64,000 bases of DNA from Catenaria anguillulae PL171 (Eukaryota > Blastocladiomycota > Blastocladiomycetes > Blastocladiales > Catenariaceae). This document shows positions 23,046 to 34,781 of this stretch, piece after piece. The stretch spans positions 1-64,000 of the forward strand of contig MCFL01000102.1 in the NCBI GenBank assembly GCA_002102555.1, given 5' to 3'. The position numbers were made by a program, and so were the translations under genes. The notes under the pieces were generated by a model. The model searched no databases and was not told the origin of the DNA. It saw nothing but the letters and a program-made list of their open reading frames with translations. Positions within the stretch are counted from its first letter, which is position 1. Each line of letters opens with the position of its first letter.

Positions 23046-26000
23046 ATGCCGCCACAACTCATTGACTTTGCACACTTGCCGTCCACCCAAACCAACGCTC
23101 AACCACCCATGCCGCATCCGCGCAAGGCAACCACAACCACCCAATACATCACGCCGCAGGCGGGCCATGGAATCGCGCTGACTCCCACCATCTTGGATTC
23201 ATGGGGCAAGAAACATGCCCAGTCCCGCCGAGCCCGTCAGTCAGTCGACTACCCGCCTCCCGGCTGCGAAAATGCCACGTATCGTACGTACCCGTGATTC
23301 TCTTTGTTCCATCTTCGCACAGCGGACCGCAGCTGATCCGATTTCCTTGTTACCGCAGGATGGTGTGTCGCATGCTGGTGCCACAAAACCCGCTCAAACT
23401 GGTCCAAGCATACGGACACTGGAACCCACAAAAAAAACTTTGAAGCGATGCTCGCTTGGATCCAGCGCACGCAATCCCGGGTTTCGACCAGCTGTTCATC
23501 ACCGCCAACTGTGACTGGCGCCTCAACCCTTTCCACGACTCCCCCGACATCTCCCGCCGGTTCTCCCAACGGCGGCTCTATGGACGTCGATGTGGATCCC
23601 GACTCAACGGATCGCATCGATTCATTCGCCGGTGGCAGTGACGGCGACGCCACCGACGACGAGGACAAAATCACGAATGCTTGGGACTCGGATGACGAAA
23701 TGGGATTTGTGGGTGGCAAGGGAGAGGATCTTTTGGTTGATTCGGACGCAGAAGACGAGCCAGCGGGCGATGCATTGCTTGAATCGGAGTTTTTTTGACG
23801 AGGTGTTGGAAGAGCTTGGTCTCCAAGACGCCATTCGCATTGTTCACGACCCTCTGCTTGAGCCCGCGACTGCTATGGATACCGAATCGACGCCGTCCAC
23901 GCCCGACGCCATGGGTACCTTTGCGCCTGTTCGCAATGAAGCAGAGGCGATCATGCACATGGTCTTCAACATCGGACCGCATATCAGCACCCGTTGGCGA
24001 AGATTCTTGCACTGGGCTATTGGTCGTTTGCGTGCTTTCAAGGGTGAGCTGCCGTCGTTGTACCGTCTGTCGCAAATAAAGGAAGCGTTTCCCCGCCCAA
24101 ACATTGTCAAGCGCGAAACAAAGTCTGGCGTCGCGTTCCACTACATGCCACCAACGGAATCCCTCAAGTACACTGTCAGTCGGCCAGACTTTTTCACAAA
24201 GATCTTGGATCACCAGCTGCCCAAGTACGAGCCCGAGACAGTTGCCCACTTTTCTGACACGCCGCGTGCCCGCTGTCTTGCGCGTTCATTTGGGGCGTGC
24301 AATGTGAAAGTCCGTGATCACGTCTACTATCAGGGCGACTTTGTTGTGCTCCGTGAACCACAATCCAAGCGCAAGGTTGTTGCCCGCCTTACCGAGATCG
24401 TCAATCATAATGGCGAGCCTCACATCATTGCTCACCGGCTTAAACCCCTTTCGGCCTTTTCCGATTTCAAGGAAAAGCCTCCCGTGGGTTGCTCTCTGGA
24501 CGATTTCGTTGTTTTGCGCGAGGCCGAGTACTTTATGCCTGCGTGCAAGATCCTGGCGCCATTCTCTGGGGTACGTTATTTCATTCTCTCTGTAACCTTA
24601 TCATATTTTCATGGCATTTATCGCTGATCCCCTATTCGCCTCGACTCCACATCAGACGCAGAAGCTTGTTGCACGTCAAGATTGCTCAACGGACCCGCCG
24701 CGCTATCTGCCCGAATCCACTCGCACACTTGTCAACTCAAAGCATCCGCGCGGGAACTCGCCGAGCTACACAATGCCATGGTCATCATTGTCCATATTGG
24801 CCTTTGGGCCGATGAAACGAGCGGCAATCAGTCCAAGCGGTTCAACTTGTTTGAGACGTGGCAATATCACCTTGCAAACGCGCCGCGCCAACTCAACATG
24901 CGCGAGTCGAATGTGCGCTTCATTTGTGCTGCCAAGGGGGTGTCGTGCTTGGAAATTGCCGAGGCCATTGTGGACGACGTGACCGAGGTTTTGGAGCGCG
25001 GATTTTTGTGGACCGACCCGTACGGGAACAAGATTGTCATTACGGGCACAGTTGCTTATCTCATGGGTGATGGGCCAAAGTTGTCAATCTTTGCATCTCA
25101 TCGTGGATCCTTGTGCCGGTGGTTCTGTCGGATTTGTGACCACGACTCAAAAGACCCGAAGTATGACGTCGGCAAGTGTGGTCAACTCCGTTCGCCTGCC
25201 ACAACTCTAGCCTTGATTGCCGAAATGACGACCCGCACACTTACTCCTGCGCAAGCCAAAGGCGTCGCCGAAGGCCCCAATCCGCTTTTCCGTTTACGGC
25301 ATCTGGACGTGCATTTGGATACTGTCACCGACGCATTGCACTGGGGTCCCACTTGGATTCATCAAGCACACGACCAAGCTCTTGTTTCGCGGGATTAAAA
25401 AGGGATCGGATCTTGAAAAGCGCATCATTGACTTGATTGACGGCCTTCCGGGTTCATCCTTCACTCGAAAATCCGTGGTCTTGCCATTGTCCGTCACAAC
25501 GGATCCTTTGTTGGTTCGGATTTCAAGTTTGTGGCTCAAGTCGGCCCATACATTGCACGTGCTGTGGCGACTGAGCTTAATGCCGAGGTGCTTCCCTTGT
25601 TTGTCGCGGCCGCCGCTCTGCACAAGCTCTTGTACCAAGCAGTTGTCGTGGTCAAAGACAAGCAGCACCGCGAGCGGCTAATTGAGGCCTGCAACCAGAT
25701 CCTTACCAGTTTAGCAGCCATCCTGAGCTGTCCGCCTTCTCGCGCATGCGCTTCAAATGCCACCTCAATACGCACGTCGTCCTTCATGCTGATTCCTACG
25801 TGATTTACATTCCGTTTTCGTGCGAGACGTTTGAAGCCACGAATGGCACAGCCCGCAAGTTTCTGTGCGACTCTAACCGCCACAATGCAAGCTACGACAT
25901 TGCCCTGTCATTCGCGACCCAGTTCGTTGCCGATTTTGTCGCCAACGGCGGTTGCTGGTTGGACAAGGCAGGGACTCCACGTTGGATTGGTTCTGATCTT

Positions 26001-26807
26001 TTGCGCACGTTCCAGGAACCAGAAGCCCGAGTGGTGTTTGGTGGTGACGAGCCGGATCCAAATCCTGCTGGTGCGTATTGTGTTGTTCATCATTTACTGG
26101 CCACTCTTTCTGAAAGCGAGACTAACGTACGTCTTGTGCAAATCAAGGTCATGTCTACTGGGTCGTCAAAAGCGACAGCGTCAAGATTGGCACACGTTTG
26201 CTCGCCTCGTACTCTTTCCCACCTGTTGACGGCAAGCAAGTTGACGCCGCGAGGGTTTGGAAAATCTGGGGCCGGGTTTTTCAAGGACCATTGCATTCAC
26301 GACTGGGCCGCATTTTCTAGCGCTCATGTTCAGGAGCCCACCCGGGTCATCTGCCAGAGTGGCGAGATTGCGACAACTGGTTCCTCGGTCATTTTCGTAA
26401 GCAATCAAGGTGTGACAAGGCGAGGTCGGGTCTTACGTCTCCTCAAGTTGTCTTTTGTTGGTGCCGGTATCTCGAATTCGGCAACCAAGGCGTGGGCGAT
26501 TATTGCGCCGTTCAAGGAGACAGAGGAGCAGGACGCGTTTGGTCAAGCTCTCCTTCATTTATCGGACAGGTACCACATTATCCCAGCCAACAACGTGGTG
26601 CAGCCTTTTCACGTGTGCATTATTGCCCATCAAACCCCTTTTGCCTTGGTGATCGGTCTCGCTGCCTGCGACCCTCAGCTCTTTTCCATCAACCAATTTC
26701 GAATCACCGACCCGCTACCTGCCTCTTGTCGGCTGGACGCGGCCTTTGATCCAGTTCCGCCTCTTGACATGTCGTTGCAGCAGGCCGAACAGCTTGCAGA
26801 GGAATGA
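23046..26807 (+). CDS. CACTA/Plavaka-like transposase, frame interrupted
   Basis: The gene starts MPPQLIDFAHLP, has a disordered acidic N-terminal region (near 23500-23790), and continues as a long transposase-like protein. Seen motifs: IGLWADETSGNQSKRFNLFE (near 24790-24850), the second-aspartate block MGDGPKLSIFASHRG followed by CRWFCRICD (near 25070-25140), and CETFEATNG with the third acidic residue (near 25825-25850), then SYDIALSFATQF. These match the DDE core order of fungal CACTA-like elements. One intron is clear at 24571-24655 (GTACGT...CATCAG). Other frame changes near 23300-23440, 23790, 24700, 25390, 25500 and 25740 are unsplit by good sites, so the copy is either mutated or misassembled. 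The end is a stop at 26805-26807. Confidence 0.75.
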
Positions 26808-27269
26808 AAACATGTATTGTAAGAAAATTTACGGCTTGCGTTTGTCTGCATTTAATTGTCTCGCGCAATCATGTCATAATGATGTTCAGCAGCCTGCTCC
26901 ATGCTCGTGGCCTGCGTCTCAGACCAAGTTCATCACTTCTTGGGCCGAGCGACTGCCCTCTGGATGGCATACCTTCCTTGCACGTGTCTCACGCAATCAC
27001 GGAGCAACGACGTTCGGCAGCCTTCTGTATGCACGTGATGCCCGCGTCTCACGTTCAAGACCAAGTTCCTTCACATTCTTGAGCGCAGCAATCGGCATAC
27101 GAATGGTATACCTCCTTGCACATGCCCAGCCAACTATAAATACCATGGACATCTCGCCCATCCATGATCCGTGCGTTTGCATCGGCCAAGATCGACAACA
27201 CATCCATAACAGATTCGCTTCGTCAGACGTCGCGTCACACCTCCCACGTCTCACGCACAAGTTCCAATC

Positions 27270-29739
27270 ATGTCTCGCCCTTCTGCTCGTACCGATACTG
27301 CTCGCCCTACCACATCCGCGGGTCTTCAATCAACTTCTGTGGCGTCCAACGATCTCCGAGCGCTCGTCACGACACACGGCTGTCATTACCGTCTGCCCAA
27401 TACCACGTCCGATCCCACCCAACAAACGTGTCAAAGATAATTTGAAGTTCTGTTTGACGACAGAGATGTCCGCGGAAGATTTCCTCAGGGTATGCCCGCG
27501 CCGTTTTCGCCCATGTGCAAGCTTGAACTCACATATGCAGACAGGCCAGCGTGCACGAGCAGCTCTGTCAATTGTTCTTCCGCTGGACCGCATGGAAAAG
27601 GCATTCAACCAGCAGGTGCTCGCACTCGAGCAAGGGGAAAAGGTACTGACCGTGGATTGAAGCCGACGGCGTGAAAGATCTCACATGTACTGACTCAGCG
27701 TGAATGCTCATTTCACAGGAGATGATTCGAGAGCGGCTCGCGGCCATTCTCTTCTCCGTCACGACGACTGACTTGAGAACAGTGCAGTCATCACCAACAC
27801 GGTGCGTCTCTCGCATTCAGCATGTGTCATTCAAGGAATAGCGAACTCACGATTCCCATCCATTGAGTATGTAGATTGCAGCTGCACTACGCATTCAATC
27901 TGGTCGGGGATTGTCGACCTGGACAACCTGACGCCAGAGCAAGAGCGATTCAAGGCTCGCGTCAAAGCCTTCTGTCAAGCAAGAATGTGGATGACGCAAA
28001 AAACAAACTGAAAACGGTTACGTTTCTCTCTTTTCTAGGTATTGATCTTTCACTTGCTGACAATGCCGGCCAAATGCGTCAACGCCACAGAAAGTCAATG
28101 ATGCAAGCAAATCTCTTAAGGAGGTGGCCAAGCTCTTCAAGGGTGGAAGCGCCTTGGATCGGCTCAAGCATGCATGCATCATGGTATGCTCGATGCTCCC
28201 ATTCTGACTGGTATTGAGACGTTACTGACACAGATACGTCGTTGTCAAATCCATAGCGACTCGCCAATCGCTGCCGTGTTGGGAACAACGGCGACCGCAC
28301 GAACTGGTCCCTCGTGTCGGCAATCATGGAACGTACCAAGCAAAATCGAGCTGAAGCCGATCGACTCGTTGCATGGGAACACTTGTTCTCGGATCTCCGG
28401 ACGGTTTACGACGCCGTTATCGAGTCGGACATTGAGCCCGACGCGGTTCCGGCTTTCAGTGACGTCGACTTTTGCGTCCGCTACTGCACGTGCTTGACCA
28501 TCTCGAACGATCATGCCGTGTCGCTCAGCTTCGACCACCAGCGTGACGACGCCACCAACGGCGGCCATATTGGCGCCGATTTCGAAACTGCGCTTCTGGA
28601 ATGGAGGCCAGAAGAGGCTGCCGCGAACGATCAAGCGCGGCAGCCACGGCTACGACTGGTCGGCGACTTGAGGGTCGGGCGAGCGGGTTGACTGGTATCA
28701 TTTTTCTGCACTTGAATCCGCTTCATTTGGCAACACCGTTTTACTCACGTATTTATGATTCTCTGGCCAGAGTTGCAATACGCGACTTCATCCTTGATGA
28801 CGGTTCAGCTGCGGTCTCGGACGAGAACGTGGACGGGTACGTCACGGAAGCATGCGACCAGTGGATCAGGGATGTATTTGAGGCTCACATTGTGTCACAC
28901 ACACACGACTTTTAGCCATCGATTCTCGATCGAAGAACACGAGGCCGTGCAACCCCCGACCCAGCACCGCCGCCTGCACACTCCAGCCACGCCTCTGGCT
29001 CGGCGCAACTCGTTCGCTCGCGACCCGCAGCCGTCGACATACACACCGCACATGGGGCAATCACAGCGTCACGATCCCCGTGCTTCGGACGACGAGTTGT
29101 ACTTCTCTGACGAGCAGTACACTGGCGACAATCGGCCTGGCGCTGTGCGGCCAATCAGCGGTGGGCGGCCGAAGTGGCGGACAATCGACTCGATCGATCA
29201 CTGCCCAGCAAGATTCCCTTGGTCTGGCAAGCCAAGTGGACTTGAGTCGCGTGTCGGCGGCGAGTGGCGCGCTGCGTGCGAATGTTTTATCTCGCGCGGG
29301 CCGCTGCGATTGAAGAGGGTGACGCGTCGGAGTACCTGGCGAGCGGAACCCAAGACCAGCGCGGCAGAAAGAAGCGGCAGCGTGAGGCCGGCAGTCCGAG
29401 TGGCGATGGAGAGCTGCCAATGCCAAGCGTACGAGGAAACCGGCGGCCGCTGCCACAAACAAACAGCCGGCGGAGGGCGAGCAGTCCAGACAGGCGTCCT
29501 CAAGCCCCTCTCGAGCGGCTGGTCTCAAAGGCAAGCGAACAAGGGCAAAGGTCGGGCTGGTCGGCATGCCAAGCATAGCGTCAACAAGCGCGACGTCGAG
29601 GAAGAGGCGGATCGGGGAATGACGGCGCGAAGAGGACGGAGTAGAGGAGGACGGTGCAGAGGAGGATACTGCGCAAGCCAAGAAGGTTGTTGCGTTGCGC
29701 AAGCAGGGCAACCGGCGCAGCACGAGGAGTCGCACGTGA
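27270..29739 (+). CDS. Transposon cargo gene of unknown function (third gene)
   Basis: Multi-exon gene following the transposase in the same direction. It starts MSRPSARTDTARPTTSAGLQ. Recognisable coding blocks are LKFCLTTEMSAEDFLR, a helical block ALSIVLPLDRMEKAFNQQVL, and NDASKSLKEVAKLFKGGSAL. Then come AIMERTKQNRAEADRLVAWE and FILDDGSAAVSDENVDGYV. The C-terminal part (28960-29739) is disordered and very basic (ending QGNRRSTRSRT). An intron at about 28195-28250 (GTATGC...CACAG) is likely. I do not recognise the family. The basic tail suggests nucleic-acid binding, which is inference. Exon joins are incomplete and there may be frame errors. Confidence 0.45.
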
Positions 29740-30027
29740 GGTAGGGCAGGTGGATGCGTTCCTGGACAAGATTCATAGTTGTTTATAAAGCATAGGTATC
29801 TATACATCGTGCCTTCATCATTATACAGAGAGGATAAATATTTGTATTAGAAATTGCCCATTGTTGCCTGTCATGTAGTTGAGGCAGGCCGTGGACAGGC
29901 CGCGGAAGGCCGTGGACCTTTGTCAGAAAAGAATCGACACGCTCCAGAACAGGATCGACGAGCCTCTGCCGTCGGCAACCGCTCACGTGAGTGAGAGTTT
30001 GCCACGTCACACATCCGAGGCGAAAAC

Positions 30028-30056
30028 GTGAAAAAAAAAAAAAAAAAAAAAAAAAC
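30028..30056 (+). repeat. Poly-A tract
   Basis: About 27 consecutive A residues inside the transposon, between the third and fourth genes. No target duplication or retroelement body is seen beside it, so I treat it as a simple homopolymer. Confidence 0.8.
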
Positions 30057-30085
30057 AGGCAGCAGCCACTATTTACCGACCAGGA

Positions 30086-31292
30086 ATGACAACACTCTTT
30101 CTCGCCCGCGCCAGCCCACCAGCTCGCGCCCCAAGCATCATGTTCCGACCGATTGCCATGCCCTTGCTCCGTCCTGGCCAGATCCTTGCCGTCGTGGTCG
30201 ACACGCCAACATCAAGCCCGGTGTGCCCCTCGCGATCAACCACTCCTGGCGCCAAAGACTGCCCACCGCCCCAACCTCCAAGCCGTTCCACGATCCGTAC
30301 ACGGCCATTTCCAGCAGTCGTCAACCTGCCCAAACGTCCTTCGGTCCTGCGCGCCCACGTTCAGGCAAGTCCGCCATGCAACAAGCTCGATTCAAGATCA
30401 AACGCCAAGTCCACCTTCAAGCTGATCCTGCCGCCCAGATTTGCACATTTGCACCATTTTCCGCATGTCCCTCCTTTGATCCCGTGTACTCGTCCGATCC
30501 CTTGCTACGTCATACTTCCGCCGCGGCCGTTCGCGATTGCGTGTCACACCTCCAACCTCATGAACCCGGACAACCGTATCCAAAGTTTTTCCACGCTCCG
30601 GTATCTTGACAAGCCGAGGCCCCCTCCCAGTGCTCCAAGTCCACCGGCCCGTCATGAATCGTCCGTCCACGACCTGCGAGAATGCACCATGGAAAGGTAT
30701 GTCGTCCGTGAGCCGATCCCCCCCATCCAACCATCCTCTCAACCCGATTTGATGCGTAGACAAACCCTCGGACTTGCCGCATGCGCGACCATTCCTTGAA
30801 CACCATTCAGGTACAGTTTTGTCCTGGTAGCCTTGCAAAGGCGTGACTCGCCACTGACAGCAAGCAACATTCATCTCATTTGCAGATTTACCAAGTTTTT
30901 CGCCAATGCTCTCATCAACGGTACGCCCCAGTCGCTGCTCGGCGCTTTGACCTATATTCACTCTAGCTATTGTCTCTACCTTCTGGTCATAGGTGCGCAC
31001 AAAGGACTTGAACCCTTACCTCGACCATCCATCAGTCGCCCAGACACTTCGACTTAGTGGTATGTTTCCCCACTTCCTCATTCGCCTTGTCAATCCCCTT
31101 GGAGCCACGTCCTTTTCCCTGCACCATTCCTTGATGTCGTCCATGCACTGTGCCTTCTCATACCTGCTCTTACTTCTCTCAAGCAACATCCACTTGAAAC
31201 ACCGCAATATATTCTGCATTTTCGTCCAACATCATTTGTAAAGAATATTGAGGCATATGTGGCTGGCCACCCCAGTTTTTTTTTCGACCATT
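30086..31292 (+). CDS. Transposon cargo gene of unknown function (fourth gene)
   Basis: Small multi-exon gene at the right end of the transposon. The first block opens with MTTLFLARASPPARAPSIMF. Later short exons read FTKFFANALIN (near 30885-30918, acceptor ...TTGCAG), RTKDLNPYLDHPSVAQTLRL (near 30993-31060, donor GTATGT) and the final exon FRPTSFVKNIEAYVAGHPSF, ending with TAA at 31290-31292. The short exons with good splice borders are the best evidence. The first 700 bases are open in more than one frame, and I cannot fix the reading. Function unknown. Confidence 0.4.
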
Positions 31293-31299
31293 AATTATG

Positions 31300-31523
31300 A
31301 CCGCGAGTCGCATGTGAGTCGCTAACGAGTCGTCTGCGAGTTGTGAGAGAGTTATTTGAATGTCAGGGCGACTCTCACGCGATCCCGACAGCAAGTCGCC
31401 AGCGAGTTGCCCAACAAGTCGCACGCGTTCCGTCCGCAACAACTCGCAGGCGTCACTTCGTACTTTTTGTCGCCAGCGAGTCGCATCGACGCGACTTGCC
31501 AGCGACTCGACAGCAACTCGTCA
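31300..31523. repeat. Right subterminal repeat cluster
   Basis: Repeated words such as GCGAGTCGC, GACTTGCCAGCGACTCG and CAACTCG in both orientations, matching the cluster at the left end. Probable transposase-binding sites. Confidence 0.7.
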
Positions 31524-31546
31524 GCAACTTGTGAACAGTTGGGGTG
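31524..31546 (-). repeat. Right terminal inverted repeat
   Basis: Ends GTGAACAGTTGGGGTG, the complement of the left end apart from a one-base gap and a few substitutions. Confidence 0.85.
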
Positions 31547-31549
31547 AAT
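31547..31549. repeat. Target site duplication, right (AAT)
   Basis: Exact copy of the AAT at 21436-21438. Confidence 0.8.
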
Positions 31550-31726
31550 GCTGTGTATGGCTGGTGCGCGACCTGCTCATGTTCACGTCTCACAGCGCAT
31601 GAAGGACCTCAACGATCAACTGCCGAACTGTCGACATGGCGACGAATTGGAAGTGCTGAAAGGGCTCTAGAACGGCATTAAATCGACAACGGAGTCTAGC
31701 AAGAAATCAATGGACGAAATGACATA

Positions 31727-32793
31727 TCAACGCTGCCCTTCATTCTGCCTCGAAGCCAAAGGAGAGACGACCGCTGGACCCGCACTCTGCTGCTGCCGCT
31801 GGCGATGCTCCTGCAGCGCCAAATACTCTTCAATGGGAATTTGCAACACGGTGCCCGCCTGACCGCTGTTGCTACCTTGCTGCCCAGGCTGCTCCGTTAA
31901 GGACGCAGGCGCGGCCAAACCAGCTTGACCACTCTGGGCAACCACGGGCTTGTTGTGCACTTGAGCCAACGCGGCGGCCGTTTCTGCGGCCAGCTTTGTT
32001 TCCTTGCTTCAACCAACTCCTTGGCCGACCGCAACACAAACCTCCTGTCCTTGAGCGCCATGGTGACAACAAAGACAAATGCCACGCCGAACACGCCAAA
32101 AAACGTGTAATGCCACCACTCAAGCCCGATCCGGGGTTCTCTGCCGACGGTTCTTTTGGGTTGATGGCGGGACGAGGCGGAATGGACTCGTCCTTCTTTT
32201 CTGAGGCCGACTGCGCAGCGAGATCGGGGAACTCGGGCTTACCGCTGAAATCTGTGGGCCAGGGCCGTTGCGAACGCATTTGGCACTGAGAGCGTTGCCA
32301 GAGCACACGAGCCCGGCCTCACATGGCTGCTCGCGCGTGGCAAAGTTGGCCCGTGGGTCCCAAGTGCACGTTGCGTTTTCGGTCAGGCGAGGTTGGCATT
32401 GGCGGGCGATGCAGTAGGTGCCCTTGTGGAAGGATTGACAGCCTTTGAACGTGCAGTCTTTTGGCATGCAGCGGCTATACGTCATGTAAGTGCCAATCAT
32501 GTTGATGTCGGTCAGCACTGTGCGATGGGCTTGGATTCGGTAGGTACAGCATGGGAATGAAGGGGCACCATTGGCGCAAATCTGAGGTTCTGGTGGTGTT
32601 TAGATCAATGAAAGGGCGAGTGAGTCGATTTTGTTCGGTTACACGAGTATTGACATGACGTGAGATGAGCGGTCACGTACCGCGCAGTGGTTGAGGACAA
32701 TCCTTGTCGACAGAGCAAGGTCCTTGCGCAGCCGCGATCACTGCAAAAGCGGCAAGCGTGAGCAGCCGTACATGGAGACTGATTAATGGTCAT
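31727..32793 (-). CDS. Cysteine-rich type I membrane protein (subfamily 1, divergent), frame interrupted
   Basis: Family order is preserved. A signal peptide ends AAFAVIAAAQ, followed by GPCSVDKDCPQP and a phase-1 donor (GTACGT near 32685) as in relatives. The cysteine domain contains RCMPKDC, KGTYCIARQC, EQPCEAGLVCSG and KCVRNGPGP. Then come a KDESIPPRP stalk, a membrane segment (GVFGVAFVFVVTMAL) and a short Gln/Ala tail that stops at 31727. The reading needs about four frame changes, including one between the ATG at 32793 and the signal peptide. The tail lacks the ELxLP modules. An insertion before RCMPKDC may be a missed intron. Either a pseudogene or a gene with several assembly indels. 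Confidence 0.55.
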
Positions 32794-33589
32794 GGCAATC
32801 ATTGAGGAAAGGATTGAAGTCGAGGCATGTGCGCGAGTGTGGATAGTGGATTGTCGTTTTGCTGATGCTTGAGCACTGGGGCTGGGACGATAAACGTTTT
32901 GTAGGACCATGAGTCCTTCAGCTGCCATACTGCCTCGCCCAAGCTCTCACTCACTCGACAAAGATGTCGGCACAATAAGGCGCATAGCATTGCTTGATTA
33001 CCCAGCGTGTTGGCCGAACAGGAACGTTGCGATCATCTGACAAATGCATGCACTGCAAGCAGCAGGCAGTGAACCCACACCGCTAGTTGCCGGATATGCC
33101 GCGTGTGTGGCGCAAAAGATTGGTCGAGGAATCGATCGGATGTTCCACGTCATTGATGAAACATATTTCCTTGGCAAAGATATCGATCAACGAAAGGGAC
33201 CCGTGGTGATATCGAAGGTGAGACATTTGCGTCTGTCGTTGTCTCATGCAGCAGTCAGCTGGTGCTGCCCGACCCGACGCGATCAGTCCAACCCATGCCG
33301 TTACATCACTCTTTTAATGGGGACGATCTTAATGATCAGCTTTCTTGTCCTTTGTGTTGGTCCTGACTCATTTCGGCCGCGCAGTAAGTATGCATGCATG
33401 TGCACACGGAAACCTCGCGTCGAACTCATTCATGCTCATCTCCCCGGACAAGAAACCATTCCTCTATAAGAGCGTCGAACCGCCCCTCTCTTTCGCGTTT
33501 GATCCCAGCTCATCGCGTCACATCAAGGCGAGATCATGTTCTTCCGAACACACTCAAGCAAGTAGGCAAACCTCACACCAACACGCACC
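32794..33589. other. Intergenic, divergent
   Basis: Between the divergent cysteine-rich and metallophosphoesterase genes. A TATAAG lies near 33465, about 120 bp before the phosphoesterase start. No coding frame is supported. Confidence 0.35.
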
Positions 33590-34781
33590 ATGTCGACTCA
33601 CAGCCAACAGCAGCGCTTCACCATCCTCCATGTGACTGACGTATGTAGACATTTATGCACATCTTCCGCCAACCTCGGCTCTCACACCCCCTGAACTCGC
33701 TTGCCGTTCAGATCCATGAAGGCAACACGCTCTACCCTCGCCTCGCAGCCTACCTAACCTCAAACCCGACGCACCCGCGCCAAATCGATCTAATTGCCGT
33801 GACCGGCGACCAGCTCAACCTCATGCACCCGCTCGAGGCCACTTGCCGGCGGCCACGACTACATTCCGGCCGACGACTCGGTTCGCAATGCATGGAAGGC
33901 CGTCATGTTTGACGGCGTCGCGGGTACGCTGCGGCACCGAGCGTCCAGCAAAAGCGACCGTTGCCGCGCGTGCTGTGGATCCGGCACCATGATCCCATGG
34001 ATCGTATGCGAGGCAAGATCCGACGCGTGGTTGGGCAAGGAGGTGAGGATAAGTTACCCGAGGGAGTGGTACCCGCTCATGAGAAGATATTCGGTTGGCG
34101 CCTGGGCTGGTCGCGGTGGGCGTGGGCGGAGTGTGCCGGCTTATTGGTCCGAGGGGCAGGCAACGGAAAGGAGGACAAGAGGTGTGGCCGGGTACGATCA
34201 CGCATTGCCACACTTGACTTGACCACGAGAACGGACTGACATTTCAGCATTGATCACAGGTTGCCCTTGGCGCTCGGAAGAGCAGCTCAAGAAGGAATCG
34301 CTTGAAGCACACGTCATCCGCTCATGCAAGAGGCCGTGGACAAGGGCGACCAAGTCGTCTTTCTGACCCACTCTGGCCCCGCCACTTCTGGTACTTTGCT
34401 GCTTTTTCTTCATGCAGTTGACATGGATCTCCATTTCTGACGCTTTGTCGCATGTATGTAGCCACCACACTAATTCGCACCGACGTCACCGAACCCGACC
34501 CGATTGGAAATTCTACCATCACGTCAACTCTGGTCGCCCTCGTTCCTCGAAATATTGCGCACCCCACCCAACCCACCTCGGGCACGCCCGTCACTCGCCC
34601 ACTCATCCCGCTGGTCTTGCACGGCCACTCGCACTGGTCCGCGCGCGTGCACAGGATCAATGCATCGACCGTGGTGAATCCAGGATCGTTCAAAGACTGT
34701 GCGGCCGGGTTGATTGAGTTGAAACGCGATGCAGAGAGCGGCGAGTGGAAGGTAGGCACAGTCGAGTTGATTGAGTTTTAG
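33590..34781 (+). CDS. Calcineurin-like metallophosphoesterase, with indels
   Basis: Exon 1 (33590-33640) encodes FTILHVTD, giving the first metal ligands with IHEG after a 71-bp intron (33641-33711). TGDQLNL supplies the next motif. The expected GNHD block reads RHHDPMD in this assembly (near 33990). THSGPA (near 34365) and LHGHSHWS (near 34620), with VNPGSF, complete the family pattern. Other introns are at about 34195-34254 and 34392-34461. The stop is in ELIEF at 34781. Such enzymes cleave phosphomono- or diesters using two metal ions; the substrate here is unknown. Frame shifts near 33845, 33925 and 34080 occur. Lost bases in short C and A runs could also explain the odd GNHD block, so the gene is probably intact in the organism. 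Confidence 0.75.

Larger units (their letters stand above)
21439..31546 (+). mobile_element. Complete CACTA-superfamily DNA transposon, 10.1 kb
   Basis: The ends are inverted repeats starting CACCCC: left 21439-21462, right 31524-31546, differing by one inserted T and three substitutions. They are flanked by the direct repeat AAT. Inside both ends lie clusters of short GCGAGTCGC/GACTTGCC-type subterminal repeats. The interior carries a Ulp1-like protease gene (minus), a transposase resembling the fungal Plavaka/EnSpm group (plus), and two additional plus-strand genes. The structure fits an autonomous element, but the transposase reading frame is interrupted in this assembly, so present activity is unknown. 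It sits between two genes of the cysteine-rich family. Confidence 0.88.

Noticed and set aside
30028-30056. Poly-A tract as the tail of a retroelement insertion
   Set aside because: No reverse transcriptase, no target duplication and no unit boundary upstream; a simple homopolymer is enough.
23046-31292. TET/JBP dioxygenase cargo, as in some fungal transposons
   Set aside because: No iron-binding HxD...H pattern with the expected spacing was seen in the cargo genes.
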